This document shows, piece after piece, positions 24,991 through 33,496 of a stretch of 64,000 nucleotides of DNA (the first letter of the stretch is position 1; every line of letters begins with the position of its first letter). The position numbers were made by a program, and so were the translations under genes. The stretch covers positions 1 to 64,000 of the forward strand of contig JAIXWG010000070.1 in the NCBI GenBank assembly GCA_027482245.1. Reading direction: 5' to 3'. A model generated the notes under the pieces. The model ran no database searches. It saw only the letters and a program-made list of their open reading frames with translations, and had not been told where the DNA came from. The stretch comes from Acetobacteraceae bacterium. Its GTDB lineage: Bacteria > Pseudomonadota > Alphaproteobacteria > Acetobacterales > Acetobacteraceae.

Positions 24991-25019
24991 TTTAGCACCT
25001 TTAGCACCGTTTTCGCGGT
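24985..25019 (+). repeat. 35-bp 3'-flanking element, copy 1
   Basis: ACCC-TTTTT followed by two tandem TTTAGCACC-type units and GTTTTCGCGGT. It matches a second copy downstream of tyrS (58437-58471, opposite strand) at 33 of 35 bases. Both copies lie about 30 nt after a stop codon and read in the direction of that gene. Confidence 0.8.
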
Positions 25020-25590
25020 GCCTCCGGGAGAGGTGGCCCCGGGGGGCGGGCGCGGCTATGCCGGCGGCGGTGTGGAACATAGCAGAAACATCCCCTCGGT
25101 CGCCAGCGTTTTCGGCGCACTGGCGCGGGCAAACCCAGGCGCGGCCTGGGGTGCGACTCGTCGTTCCGGCTGAATCGCGCGGAAACGCGCGGGTTTCCAG
25201 GAGCCATCGCGGCGCCCCCGGGGGGCGGACGGGCGGTGTTTCCGGCGGCTTAACCATGCCCGCGGAAAAAAAACGGCCAGGGGCGAAAAACTGCTTTCCA
25301 GCGGGGGAGGGGGGGCCTATATGCCGCCCCAGACGCAGTACGCACGTGCCGAAGGCCCCAGGCCCACGGAACCACTGGACGATGATACGGCCGAAGCCCC
25401 GGTGGGGTGACGGGCGTCGTCGCACATCCAGGGTCACCGCGGCGCAAGGTTAACGCAACGACGTCAAGCGTTCTGGCAACCCCGGCGGCTGATCCCGCCG
25501 GTTTCACTTGGTCGCTGGTTCGTTCGACCGTTTCGTCAATCTGGGGCCGCCCCGCAGGGCCGCCCCCGCCGTTTGGGGAGTTTGGGCGCG
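25020..25590 (+). other. Long non-coding leader upstream of the decarboxylase gene
   Basis: About 570 bp without a credible gene. It holds A-runs (around 25266-25290), a possible sigma70-like pair and, closer to the gene, a stretch that could fold (GCCGAAGCCCCGGTGGGGTG, then GGGGCCGCCCCGCAGGGCC). Polyamine-regulated leaders, such as the speF motif, are known upstream of alphaproteobacterial ornithine decarboxylase genes. This placement fits but the motif was not verified. In-frame extensions of the gene into this region were rejected. Confidence 0.4.
25294..25322 (+). promoter_or_regulatory. Possible sigma70-type promoter for the decarboxylase leader
   Basis: CTTTCC, 17-bp spacer, CTATAT. 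The -35 half is poor and the spacer is G-rich; it is the only TATA-like hexamer in the region. It would give a leader of about 260 nt. Confidence 0.3.
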
Positions 25591-26721
25591 ATGAACCCAA
25601 AGATCGCCGCCTATCTGCGCGACCACGCGCCGGCTACGCCCTGCCTCGTGCTGGATGTGGACCGCGTCGAGCAGAACTATCGCCGCCTGATGGCCGCGAT
25701 GCCGCTCGCCCGCGTCTACTACGCCGTGAAGGCCAACCCGGCCGCCCCGATCCTGGACCGGCTGACCGCGCTCGGCTCCTCCTTCGACGCGGCCTCCTGG
25801 GAAGAGATCGAGGCCTGCCTGGCCGCCGGCGCGCGCCCGGCCGACATCTCCTTCGGCAACACCGTCAAGAAGGTCTCCGCCATCAAGGCCGCGCATGCGG
25901 CGGGCGTGACCATGTTCGCCTTCGACAGCGAGCCGGAGCTGAAGAAGCTCGCGCAGCACGCCCCGGGCGCGCGCGTGTACTGCCGAATTCTCGTCGAGAA
26001 CAAAGGGGCCGAGTGGCCGCTTTCGAGAAAATTCGGCTGCGAGGTCGGCATGGCGCGGGACCTGATGGTGAAGGCGGCCGCATGGGGCCTCGACCCCTAT
26101 GGCATCTCCTTCCATGTCGGCTCCCAGCAGACCCAGACCGGCGCCTACCAGGCGGCGATCGCCCGCGTCGCGATGATCTTCACCGATCTGAAGGACGCCG
26201 GCATCAACCTCCGCATGGTCAACCTCGGCGGCGGCTACCCCGTGCGCTACCGGGCCGAGGTGCCGGAGATCGACGCCTTCGGTGACGCCATCATGGGCGC
26301 CATGGCCGAGCATTTCGGCAATGCGCTGCCGGAGATGGTGATCGAGCCCGGCCGCTTCATGGTCGGCGATGCCGGCGTGGTCAGCAGCGAAGTCGTCCTC
26401 GTCTCCCGCAAGGGGGAGGATGATCCGGTGCGCTGGGTCTACCTCGACATCGGGCGCTTCGGCGGCCTGGCGGAGACGGAGGGCGAGGCCATCCGCTACG
26501 AATTCCGCACGCCGCATGATGGCGGCGCGGAAGGCCCCGTGACGATCGCCGGCCCCACCTGCGACAGCACGGACACGCTCTACGAGAAGTCCAACTACCG
26601 CCTGCCGATGGCCCTGGATTGCGGGGACCGCGTGGAGCTGCTGGCGACCGGCGCCTATGTCACGACCTATGCCAGCCAGGCCTTCAACGGCTTCAAGCCG
26701 CTGGCCGAACACTACATCTGA
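25591..26721 (+). CDS. Ornithine/lysine decarboxylase, fold type III (alanine-racemase fold)
   Basis: A 376-residue PLP enzyme making putrescine (or cadaverine). It shows YYAVKANP with the PLP-binding Lys47, ISFHVGSQQ, the phosphate-binding NLGGGYP, VIEPGRF (Glu of the EPGR motif), and GPTCDSTD with the catalytic Cys near the C-terminus, followed by GAYVTTYASQAFNGF. This fits the short ODC/LODC type of alphaproteobacteria. The ATG is preferred over a TTG six codons upstream. It is a single gene with a long leader and a strong terminator. Confidence 0.93.
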   Translation: MNPKIAAYLRDHAPATPCLVLDVDRVEQNYRRLMAAMPLARVYYAVKANPAAPILDRLTALGSSFDAASWEEIEACLAAGARPADISFGNTVKKVSAIKAAHAAGVTMFAFDSEPELKKLAQHAPGARVYCRILVENKGAEWPLSRKFGCEVGMARDLMVKAAAWGLDPYGISFHVGSQQTQTGAYQAAIARVAMIFTDLKDAGINLRMVNLGGGYPVRYRAEVPEIDAFGDAIMGAMAEHFGNALPEMVIEPGRFMVGDAGVVSSEVVLVSRKGEDDPVRWVYLDIGRFGGLAETEGEAIRYEFRTPHDGGAEGPVTIAGPTCDSTDTLYEKSNYRLPMALDCGDRVELLATGAYVTTYASQAFNGFKPLAEHYI

Positions 26722-26749
26722 GCAGGGCCCGTCGCCCGGCGCGGAACGG

Positions 26750-26781
26750 AACGGCGGCCGAAAGGCCGCCGTTTCTTTTTT
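26750..26781 (+). terminator. Strong Rho-independent terminator of the decarboxylase gene
   Basis: AACGGCGGCC-GAAA-GGCCGCCGTT: a 10-bp perfect stem with a GNRA-type loop, followed by TCTTTTTT. It starts 28 nt after the stop codon. Confidence 0.92.
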
Positions 26782-26807
26782 GGGCGCCGCCGCGCTAACC
26801 TGCCGCC

Positions 26808-27272
26808 ATGGATGAGATCGATCGCAACCTGGTCGTCGCGCTGCAGGAGAACGGCGCGGCGGGGCTGGCTGAACTGTCCAAGGCCGCGGGCCTGTCCGTC
26901 TCCGCCACCGCGGAGCGCGTGAAGCGGCTGGAGGAGCGGGGCGTGATCCGCGGCTGGCGGATCGACCTGGACCCCGTCGCCGCGGGCTGCCCGCTGCTGG
27001 CCTTCGTCTTCGTCGCCATGCGCCCGGGCAAGGACGATTCGACCTTCGTCCGCGCCATGAAGCGGCATGAGGCGGTGCTGGAATGCCACACCGTGACGGG
27101 CGCCTGGTGCTACCTGGTGAAGCTGCGCCTGGCCGACATCGCGGCGCTGGAGGCCTTCGTCTCCGACGAGGTGCGCGGCCAGCCGGGGGTGGAGCGGACC
27201 GAGACGATCCTGGCGCTGGCCAGCCCGAAGGAGACGGCGATCCTGCCCGTGGCGGCGGCGCAGGAGGAGTAG
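26808..27272 (+). CDS. Lrp/AsnC family transcriptional regulator
   Basis: A 154-residue DNA-binding protein. The N-terminal AsnC-type helix-turn-helix (about 2-60: LVVALQENGAAGLAELSKAA, then VSATAERVKRLEERGVI) is followed by a RAM/ligand domain (about 68-145) with VTGAWCYLVKLRLAD. Such regulators sense amino acids and often control adjacent transport or catabolic genes. The neighbours are ornithine decarboxylase (separated by a terminator) and a convergent peptide-binding protein gene. Target unknown. Confidence 0.93.
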   Translation: MDEIDRNLVVALQENGAAGLAELSKAAGLSVSATAERVKRLEERGVIRGWRIDLDPVAAGCPLLAFVFVAMRPGKDDSTFVRAMKRHEAVLECHTVTGAWCYLVKLRLADIAALEAFVSDEVRGQPGVERTETILALASPKETAILPVAAAQEE

Positions 27273-27278
27273 CGCGGA

Positions 27279-27292
27279 GGGGCCGAGGCCCC
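27279..27292. terminator. Short GC hairpin between convergent genes
   Basis: GGGGCC-GA-GGCCCC in the 35-bp gap between the Lrp gene and the convergent binding-protein gene. It may act in both directions; no T-run. Confidence 0.35.
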
Positions 27293-27307
27293 CCCGCCGA
27301 TGCCCGG

Positions 27308-28891
27308 TCAGTTGGCCGGGCGCGCGCCCATGGCGACCGTCCGCTCATCCATCCGCGGCTCATAGGTCACGCCGCGGCGCGTGGCCCAGAAGTTCACGAG
27401 CTGGAACAGCGGGATCATCGCCGTTTCCCGGTCCACCATCGCCACCGCCTCCTGCAGCAGCTTCTCCCGCGCCCCGTCGTCCAGCGTCGCGGTGGCGCGC
27501 GCCGTCAGGGCGTCCAGCTCCGGGTTGGAGTAGCGGGAGTTGTTGGAGGCGCCGGTGCGGCGTTCGCGGTCGAAGGTGCCGAAGATATTGACCAGCATGT
27601 AGCTGGCCTCCCCGGTCACGCTGCCCCAGCCGGCCAGGCGGGCGTTGAATTCCTGCCGCGCGGCACGGGCGGAGTAGGAGGCCCAGGGCAGCGCCTCCAC
27701 CTGCGTCCGCACGCCGATCCGCGTCCACATCTGCGCCACCGCCTGGGCGGTGCGGGCGTCATTGGGGTAGCGGTCGTTGGGCGTGTGCAGGGTCAGGCGG
27801 AAGCCCTGCGGAAAGCCCGCTTCCGCCAGCAGGCGGCGGGCGCCTTCGGGGTCGGGGCGCGGCGCCGGGACGGCCGGGTTGTAGGAATAGGACCCCGGCG
27901 GCAGCCACTGGCCGGTCGGTCGCGCGGTGCCCTCCATCACGCGCTCCGCCAGCGCTTCCCGGTCGATGGCGACGGACAATGCGCGGCGCACGCGGCTGTC
28001 CAGCATCGGGTTGCGGGGCAGGGGGCGGCCTTCATTGTCGCTGACATGCACCGGCGCGCCATCGGCGCGGGAGAAGTCGGTCATCAGGTAGATCAGCCGC
28101 AGGCCCTGGATTTCCGAGATCTGCAGCCGCGGGTTCTGCCGCAGCCGCGCGATGTCGGTGGAGGGCACCTGGTCGATCACGTCCAGGTCGCCGGCCAGGA
28201 TGCCGGCGGTGCGCGCCGCGTCATTGGCGATGAAGCGGTAGGAGACGCGGGCCCAGGGCTCCTGCCCCCGCCAATAGTCGGGGTTGCGGGTGAACTCCGT
28301 GCGGTCCCCCGGGCGGTAGCTGCCGATGCGGTAGGGGCCGGTGCCGATGGCGGCGCGGCCGCTGTTGTAGTCCTCCGTCGTCGCACCCTCTCCCACGTGG
28401 CGGGAGATGATCTGGATGGAGGCGAGTTCGGTCGGCAGCAGCGGGTGCGGCGCCGCGGTGTGGAAGCGCAGCGTCAGCGGGTCCACCACCTCCGTCCGCG
28501 TGATGGCGCGGACGAAGCCGCCGAAGCCGCCGGGGCTGTTCGGGACGTTGGGGGCGCGGCCGATCGTGAAGACGACGTCATCCGCGGTGAAGTCGCGCCC
28601 GTCATGCCACTTCACGCCGGGGCGCAGCTTGAACTCCCAGGTCGTGTCGGAAATCGCGCGCCAGCTTTCCGCCAGCGCGGGCTGGATGCGGGCCTGCGCA
28701 TCCTGCTCCACGAGGCGGTCGAACAGATGCATGGTCAGGCTGATATTGGGGGAGGCATTGTAGAAATGCGGGTCGAGCGAGGTCGGCGACCCGCCGATTC
28801 CGATGGTGAGGTTCTGGGCGCCAGCGGCCAGCGGGGCCAGCAGGGCGAGCGTCGCCGCCAGCCCGGCGGGGCGGGGCAGGGGGATCGTCAT
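27308..28891 (-). CDS. Peptide/nickel-type ABC transporter substrate-binding protein (SBP_bac_5), paralogue 1
   Basis: A 527-residue periplasmic binding protein with a signal peptide (1-25, ending AAGAQ). SBP_bac_5 landmarks: SPTSLDPHFYNASPN, LAESWRAISDTTWEFKLRPG, WHDGRDFTADDVVFT, AIGTGPYRI and RRALSVAIDREALAERVMEG. It is clearly paralogous to the divergent gene that begins 96 bp away (same motif order, similar length). No permease genes follow it, so it probably shares the transporter encoded on the other side. Ligand unknown. Confidence 0.92.
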   Translation of the reverse strand: MTIPLPRPAGLAATLALLAPLAAGAQNLTIGIGGSPTSLDPHFYNASPNISLTMHLFDRLVEQDAQARIQPALAESWRAISDTTWEFKLRPGVKWHDGRDFTADDVVFTIGRAPNVPNSPGGFGGFVRAITRTEVVDPLTLRFHTAAPHPLLPTELASIQIISRHVGEGATTEDYNSGRAAIGTGPYRIGSYRPGDRTEFTRNPDYWRGQEPWARVSYRFIANDAARTAGILAGDLDVIDQVPSTDIARLRQNPRLQISEIQGLRLIYLMTDFSRADGAPVHVSDNEGRPLPRNPMLDSRVRRALSVAIDREALAERVMEGTARPTGQWLPPGSYSYNPAVPAPRPDPEGARRLLAEAGFPQGFRLTLHTPNDRYPNDARTAQAVAQMWTRIGVRTQVEALPWASYSARAARQEFNARLAGWGSVTGEASYMLVNIFGTFDRERRTGASNNSRYSNPELDALTARATATLDDGAREKLLQEAVAMVDRETAMIPLFQLVNFWATRRGVTYEPRMDERTVAMGARPAN

Positions 28892-28986
28892 GGCGGTTTT
28901 TTCTCCCGGTTCGCGTTACCGGGCTTCAACCTAGCCTCACCTGTGGCACGCTGCTACACGAGACGGGAAGTCTGGGACCGGGGAGA

Positions 28987-30582
28987 ATGGCGATGCGATA
29001 CAGCATCCGGACAGCCGCGATGGCTGGCGTTTCGGCAATCGCGTTCGGCGCGGCGGGGGCGGGCGCGCAGACCCTGACGATCGGCGTCGGCTCGCCGGTC
29101 ACCTCGCTCGATCCGCACTACCACCAGCTGTCGCCCAACAATGCCGTCAGCGACATGATCTTCGAGAAGCTGATCGACACCGACGCGGCGGCGCGGAACA
29201 TCCCCGGCCTCGCCACCGAATGGCGCGCGATCGGCCCGACGACCTGGGAATTCAAGCTGCGCGAAGGCGTGCGCTTCCACAACGGCAACCCCTTCACGGC
29301 GGAGGACGTGGCCTTCACGATCCAGCGCCTGCCGAACGTGCCGAACAGCCCGTCCTCCTATGCCGCCTACGCAAGGCCGATCGTCAGGATGGAGATCGTC
29401 GACCCGCTGACGATCCGCTTCCACACCGCGTCGCCCTATCCGCTGCTGCCGCTCGACATGACGAATGTCCGCATCCTGGATGCGGAGACGCATGCGAATG
29501 CGACGACGGAGCAGTTCAACGCCGGCACCATGGCGATCGGCACCGGGCCCTTCCGGGTGCAGTCGCACCGCAGCGGCGACCGGATCGAGTTCGAGCGCAA
29601 CGCCACCTACTGGGGCAATGCGCCGGCCTTCCAGCGCGTCTCCTACCGCATGATCACGAACGATGCGTCGCGCACCGCGTCGCTGCTGTCGGGCGACCTC
29701 GACTTCATCGACCAGGTGCCGACGACGGACCTGGCGCGGCTGCGCGCCGACCAGCGGCTGGCGCTGTCGGAGACGGTCGGGCTGCGGCTGATCTTCCTCG
29801 GCCTCGACCACCTGCGCGCGGCCGGGGAGAATTCGCCCTACATCACGGACAATGACGGGCGGCCGCTGGGGCGGAACCCGCTTAAGGACGTGCGGGTGCG
29901 CCGCGCGCTGTCGATCGCCATCGACCGCAGCGCGATCACGAGCCGCATCATGGAAGGGGCGGCGACGCCGTCCGGCCAGTTCCTGCCGCCGGGCACCTTC
30001 AGCTACGTCTCCGACGTGCCGGCCCCCGCCTTCGATCCCGATGGCGCGCGGCGCCTGCTGGCGGAAGCCGGCTACCCCAACGGCTTCCGCATCCAGCTGA
30101 ACAGCCCGAACGACCGCTACATCAACGACGCCCGCATCGCCCAGGCGATCGGCGCGATGTGGACGCGCATCGGCGTGCGCACGACGGTGGAGGCGCAGAC
30201 CTGGTCCATCTTCGTCAACCGCGCCGCGCGGGCCGAATACTCCGCGCACCTGATCGGCTGGGGCTCCAACCCCGATGGCAGCCATCCCCTTCGCAACATC
30301 ATGGCGACCGTCAGCAGCGAGCGCGGCTGGGGTGCCTCCAACCGCGGCCGCTATTCCAACGCGGAGGTCGATGACCTGCTGAGCCAGGCGCTGGTCGAAC
30401 TCGATGAGCCGAAGCGGGAGCAGATCCTGATCCGCGCGCAGCGCATCGCGCATGAGGATGTCTCGGTGATCCCGCTGCACATCCAGACCAACATCTGGGC
30501 GATGCGCCGCGGGCTGACGCATACGGCGCGCGTCGATGAACTCACCCGGGCGCAGGATGTGCGCCCGGCTGCTGCACGGTGA
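28987..30582 (+). CDS. Peptide/nickel-type ABC transporter substrate-binding protein (SBP_bac_5), paralogue 2
   Basis: A 531-residue periplasmic binding protein with a signal peptide (cleavage near residue 26). It carries VTSLDPHYHQLSPNNAVSD, WEFKLREGVRFHNGNPFTAE, MAIGTGPFRV and VRRALSIAIDRSAITSRIMEG, all SBP_bac_5 features. The genes for two permeases and two ATPases follow directly, so this is the binding component of that importer. The ligand could be oligopeptides or related solutes and cannot be read from the sequence. Confidence 0.93.
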   Translation: MAMRYSIRTAAMAGVSAIAFGAAGAGAQTLTIGVGSPVTSLDPHYHQLSPNNAVSDMIFEKLIDTDAAARNIPGLATEWRAIGPTTWEFKLREGVRFHNGNPFTAEDVAFTIQRLPNVPNSPSSYAAYARPIVRMEIVDPLTIRFHTASPYPLLPLDMTNVRILDAETHANATTEQFNAGTMAIGTGPFRVQSHRSGDRIEFERNATYWGNAPAFQRVSYRMITNDASRTASLLSGDLDFIDQVPTTDLARLRADQRLALSETVGLRLIFLGLDHLRAAGENSPYITDNDGRPLGRNPLKDVRVRRALSIAIDRSAITSRIMEGAATPSGQFLPPGTFSYVSDVPAPAFDPDGARRLLAEAGYPNGFRIQLNSPNDRYINDARIAQAIGAMWTRIGVRTTVEAQTWSIFVNRAARAEYSAHLIGWGSNPDGSHPLRNIMATVSSERGWGASNRGRYSNAEVDDLLSQALVELDEPKREQILIRAQRIAHEDVSVIPLHIQTNIWAMRRGLTHTARVDELTRAQDVRPAAAR

Positions 30583-30619
30583 GGCGGCCCAGCGCGGGAC
30601 GCGCTGAAAGGAACTCGGC

Positions 30620-31591
30620 ATGAGCGTCTATCTCCTCCGCCGCCTGATCCAGGCCGTCGGCGTCGTGCTGGCGATGTCGCTGATCGTCTTCATCGGCGTC
30701 TTCGCCATCGGCGATCCCGTCGAGATCCTGATCAGCCCCGATGCGGACCAGATGGAGCGGGAGCGCGCCATCAAGGCGCTCGGGCTCGACCTGCCGCTCT
30801 GGCAGCAATACGCGATCTTCCTCGGCAAGGCGCTGCAGGGCGACCTCGGCCGGTCCTTCGTCTTCAACGAACCCGCGCTGACGCTGATCATGCAGCGCAT
30901 GCCGGCGACGCTGGAGCTCGCGCTCGCCGCCACCTTCGGCGCGATCCTGATCGGCCTGCCGCTCGGCCTCTATGCCGGGCTGCGGCCGAACAGCGTGGGC
31001 TCCAAGGCCATCATGGCGGGGTCGATCCTCGGCTTCTCCCTGCCGACCTTCTGGGTCGGGCTGATGCTGATCATGGTCTTCGCGGTGCAGCTGGGCTGGC
31101 TGCCCTCCACCGGGCGGGGAGAGACGGTGACCATCCTCGGCACGCGCTGGTCCTTCTTCACGCTGGACGGGCTGGCGCACATGGTGATGCCGGCGCTGAA
31201 CCTCGCCTTGTTCAAGATCAGCCTCGTCATCCGCCTGACGCGCGCAGGCGTGCGGGAGACGATGCTGATGGACTACGTGAAATTCGCGCGCGCCAAGGGG
31301 CTCAGCCCCTTCCGCGTCACCTTCGTGCACGTCTTCAAGAACATCCTGATCCCCGTCGTCACCGTGACGGGGCTGGAGTTCGGCAGCACCATCGCCTTCT
31401 CCGTCGTCACGGAATCGATCTTCGCCTGGCCCGGCATGGGCAAGCTGATCATCGACAGCATCAACGTGCTCGACCGGCCGGTGATCGTCGCCTACCTGAT
31501 GATCATCGTGCTGATGTTCATCACCATCAACCTGATCGTGGACCTCACCTATTCGGTGCTCGATCCGCGCGTCCGGCTGGAGGGCAAGTGA
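30620..31591 (+). CDS. ABC transporter permease, DppB/OppB type
   Basis: A 323-residue inner-membrane permease with six hydrophobic helices. The N-terminal MSVYLLRRLIQAVGVVLAMS and LGLDLPLWQQYAIFLGKALQ segments are typical of DppB-type subunits. The EAA loop near the C-terminal third reads FARAKGLSPFRVTFVHVFKN. It starts 37 bp after the binding-protein gene; one base separates it from the second permease gene. Confidence 0.93.
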   Translation: MSVYLLRRLIQAVGVVLAMSLIVFIGVFAIGDPVEILISPDADQMERERAIKALGLDLPLWQQYAIFLGKALQGDLGRSFVFNEPALTLIMQRMPATLELALAATFGAILIGLPLGLYAGLRPNSVGSKAIMAGSILGFSLPTFWVGLMLIMVFAVQLGWLPSTGRGETVTILGTRWSFFTLDGLAHMVMPALNLALFKISLVIRLTRAGVRETMLMDYVKFARAKGLSPFRVTFVHVFKNILIPVVTVTGLEFGSTIAFSVVTESIFAWPGMGKLIIDSINVLDRPVIVAYLMIIVLMFITINLIVDLTYSVLDPRVRLEGK

Positions 31592-31592
31592 G

Positions 31593-32516
31593 ATGAGTGC
31601 AGCGGTCGAGACACCCCCCGTCATCCCCGCCAAGGACAAGGTGGAGACGCCGTTCCAGCGCTTCGTCTCCGAATTCGCGGAATCGAAGCTGGCGCTGTTC
31701 GGGCTGGTGGTCTTCACGATCATCGCCCTCGTCGCGATCCTGGCGCCCTGGATCTCGCCGCAGAACCCCTACGACCTCGCGGTGCTGGACATCATGGACG
31801 GGCGGCTGGAGCCCGGGTCGAAGTCCGGCGACGGCGACCTGACCTTCTGGCTCGGCACGGATGACCAGGGGCGGGACATGCTGTCCGGCATCATGTACGG
31901 GCTGCGCATCTCGCTGACCGTGGGCGCCGGTTCCGCCTTCATCGCCTGCATGGTCGGCGCCTCGCTCGGCCTGCTGGCGGCCTATGCCGGCGGCAAGACC
32001 GACAGCGCCATCATGCGCATCGTGGACCTGCAGCTGTCCTTCCCCTCCATCCTCGTCGCGTTGATGATCCTGGCCTTCCTCGGCAAGTCGATCACCAACG
32101 TCGTCATCGCGATCGTCGTGGTGGAATGGGCCTATTATGCGCGCACCGTGCGCGGCACCGCGCTGGTGGAGCGCCGGCGCGAATACATCGAGGCCGCGGA
32201 ATGCCTGGCGCTGCCGAAGCGCCGCATCCTGTTCGGCCACCTGCTGCCGAACTGCCTGCCGCCGCTGATCGTCATCGGCACCATGCAGGTGGCGCGCGCC
32301 ATCGCGCTGGAAGCGACCCTGTCCTTCCTCGGCCTCGGCGTGCCCATCACCGAACCCTCGCTCGGCCTGCTGATCGCGAATGGCTACGAGTACATGCTGT
32401 CCGGCAAGTACTGGATCAGCTTCTACCCGGGCATCGCGCTGCTCGTGACCATCGTCTCCATCAACCTGGTCGGCGACCAGTTGCGCGACGTGCTGAACCC
32501 GAGGCTGAAGAAATGA
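31593..32516 (+). CDS. ABC transporter permease, DppC/OppC type
   Basis: A 307-residue partner permease. It has the DppC-type N-terminal tail with a hydrophobic helix (about 32-55), LGTDDQGRDMLSGIMYGLRI (89-108) and the EAA-like segment YIEAAECLALPKRRILFGHL, then LPPLIVIGTMQVARAI. The 3' end overlaps the first ATPase gene as ATGA. Confidence 0.93.
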   Translation: MSAAVETPPVIPAKDKVETPFQRFVSEFAESKLALFGLVVFTIIALVAILAPWISPQNPYDLAVLDIMDGRLEPGSKSGDGDLTFWLGTDDQGRDMLSGIMYGLRISLTVGAGSAFIACMVGASLGLLAAYAGGKTDSAIMRIVDLQLSFPSILVALMILAFLGKSITNVVIAIVVVEWAYYARTVRGTALVERRREYIEAAECLALPKRRILFGHLLPNCLPPLIVIGTMQVARAIALEATLSFLGLGVPITEPSLGLLIANGYEYMLSGKYWISFYPGIALLVTIVSINLVGDQLRDVLNPRLKK

Positions 32517-33496
32517 CGGCGCCAACCCTCGAGGTCCGCAACCTCTGCACCCACTTCTTCACCCGCGCCGGCGTGGTGAAGGCGGTGGACGACGTGTCCT
32601 TCACCGTCCGCCGCGGGCAGGTGCTGGGCCTGGTCGGGGAATCCGGATCGGGCAAGACCGTGACCGGCTTCTCCATCATGGGGCTGGTCGATGCACCCGG
32701 GCGCATCGTCTCCGGCAGCATCCTGTTCCAGGGGAAGGACCTGGCGAGCCTGTCGGAGGAGGAGATGCGGCACCTCCGCGGCAACCGCATCGCCATGATC
32801 TTCCAGGATCCGATGATGACGCTGAACCCGGTCCTGCGCATCGACACGCAGATGATCGAGACGGTGCTGGCGCATGAGAAGGTGCCGGAGGAGGAAGCCC
32901 GCCGCCGGGCGCGCGACGCGCTCGGCATGGTCGGCATCCCGTCCCCTGAGGAACGGCTGAAATCCTACCCGCACCAGTTCTCCGGCGGCATGCGGCAGCG
33001 CGTGGCCATCGCCATCGCGCTGCTGCACCGGCCGGAACTGATCGTGGCGGATGAGCCCACCACCGCGCTCGACGTGACGATCCAGGGGCAGATCCTGGCG
33101 GAGGTGCAGAAGCTCTGCGCCACCACCGGCACGGCGATGATCTGGATCACGCATGACCTGTCGGTCGTCGCGGGCCTCGCCGACGACATCGCGGTCATGT
33201 ACGCCGGCAAGGTCGTGGAATATGGCGATGTGGGAGAGGTGCTGGACACGCCGCTGCATCCCTACACCCATGGCCTGATCGGCAGCGTGCCGTCCCGCAA
33301 CAAGCGGGGCGAACCGCTGCGCCAGATCCCCGGCATGACGCCGTCGCTGCTGAACCTGCCGGAAGGCTGCGCCTTCCGCGCCCGCTGCCCGCGCGCCCAG
33401 GCCGATTGCGTGCAGCGACCCGAACTCCACGAATGGCTGCCCGCGCGCTTCGCCCGCTGCCACCATCCGCACCGCGAGGAGGCTGCCGCGGCATGA
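32513..33496 (+). CDS. ABC transporter ATP-binding protein, DppD/OppD type
   Basis: A 327-residue ATPase. It has Walker A GESGSGKT (about 43-50), Q-loop IFQDPMMTLNP, signature SGGMRQR, Walker B LIVADEPTTALD, switch His in WITHDL, and the C-terminal oligopeptide/dipeptide extension with CAFRARCPRAQADC, whose four Cys could bind an Fe-S cluster as seen in some OppD/DppD proteins. The start ATG overlaps the permease stop; its stop overlaps the next ATPase start, both as ATGA. Confidence 0.94.
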   Translation: MTAPTLEVRNLCTHFFTRAGVVKAVDDVSFTVRRGQVLGLVGESGSGKTVTGFSIMGLVDAPGRIVSGSILFQGKDLASLSEEEMRHLRGNRIAMIFQDPMMTLNPVLRIDTQMIETVLAHEKVPEEEARRRARDALGMVGIPSPEERLKSYPHQFSGGMRQRVAIAIALLHRPELIVADEPTTALDVTIQGQILAEVQKLCATTGTAMIWITHDLSVVAGLADDIAVMYAGKVVEYGDVGEVLDTPLHPYTHGLIGSVPSRNKRGEPLRQIPGMTPSLLNLPEGCAFRARCPRAQADCVQRPELHEWLPARFARCHHPHREEAAAA

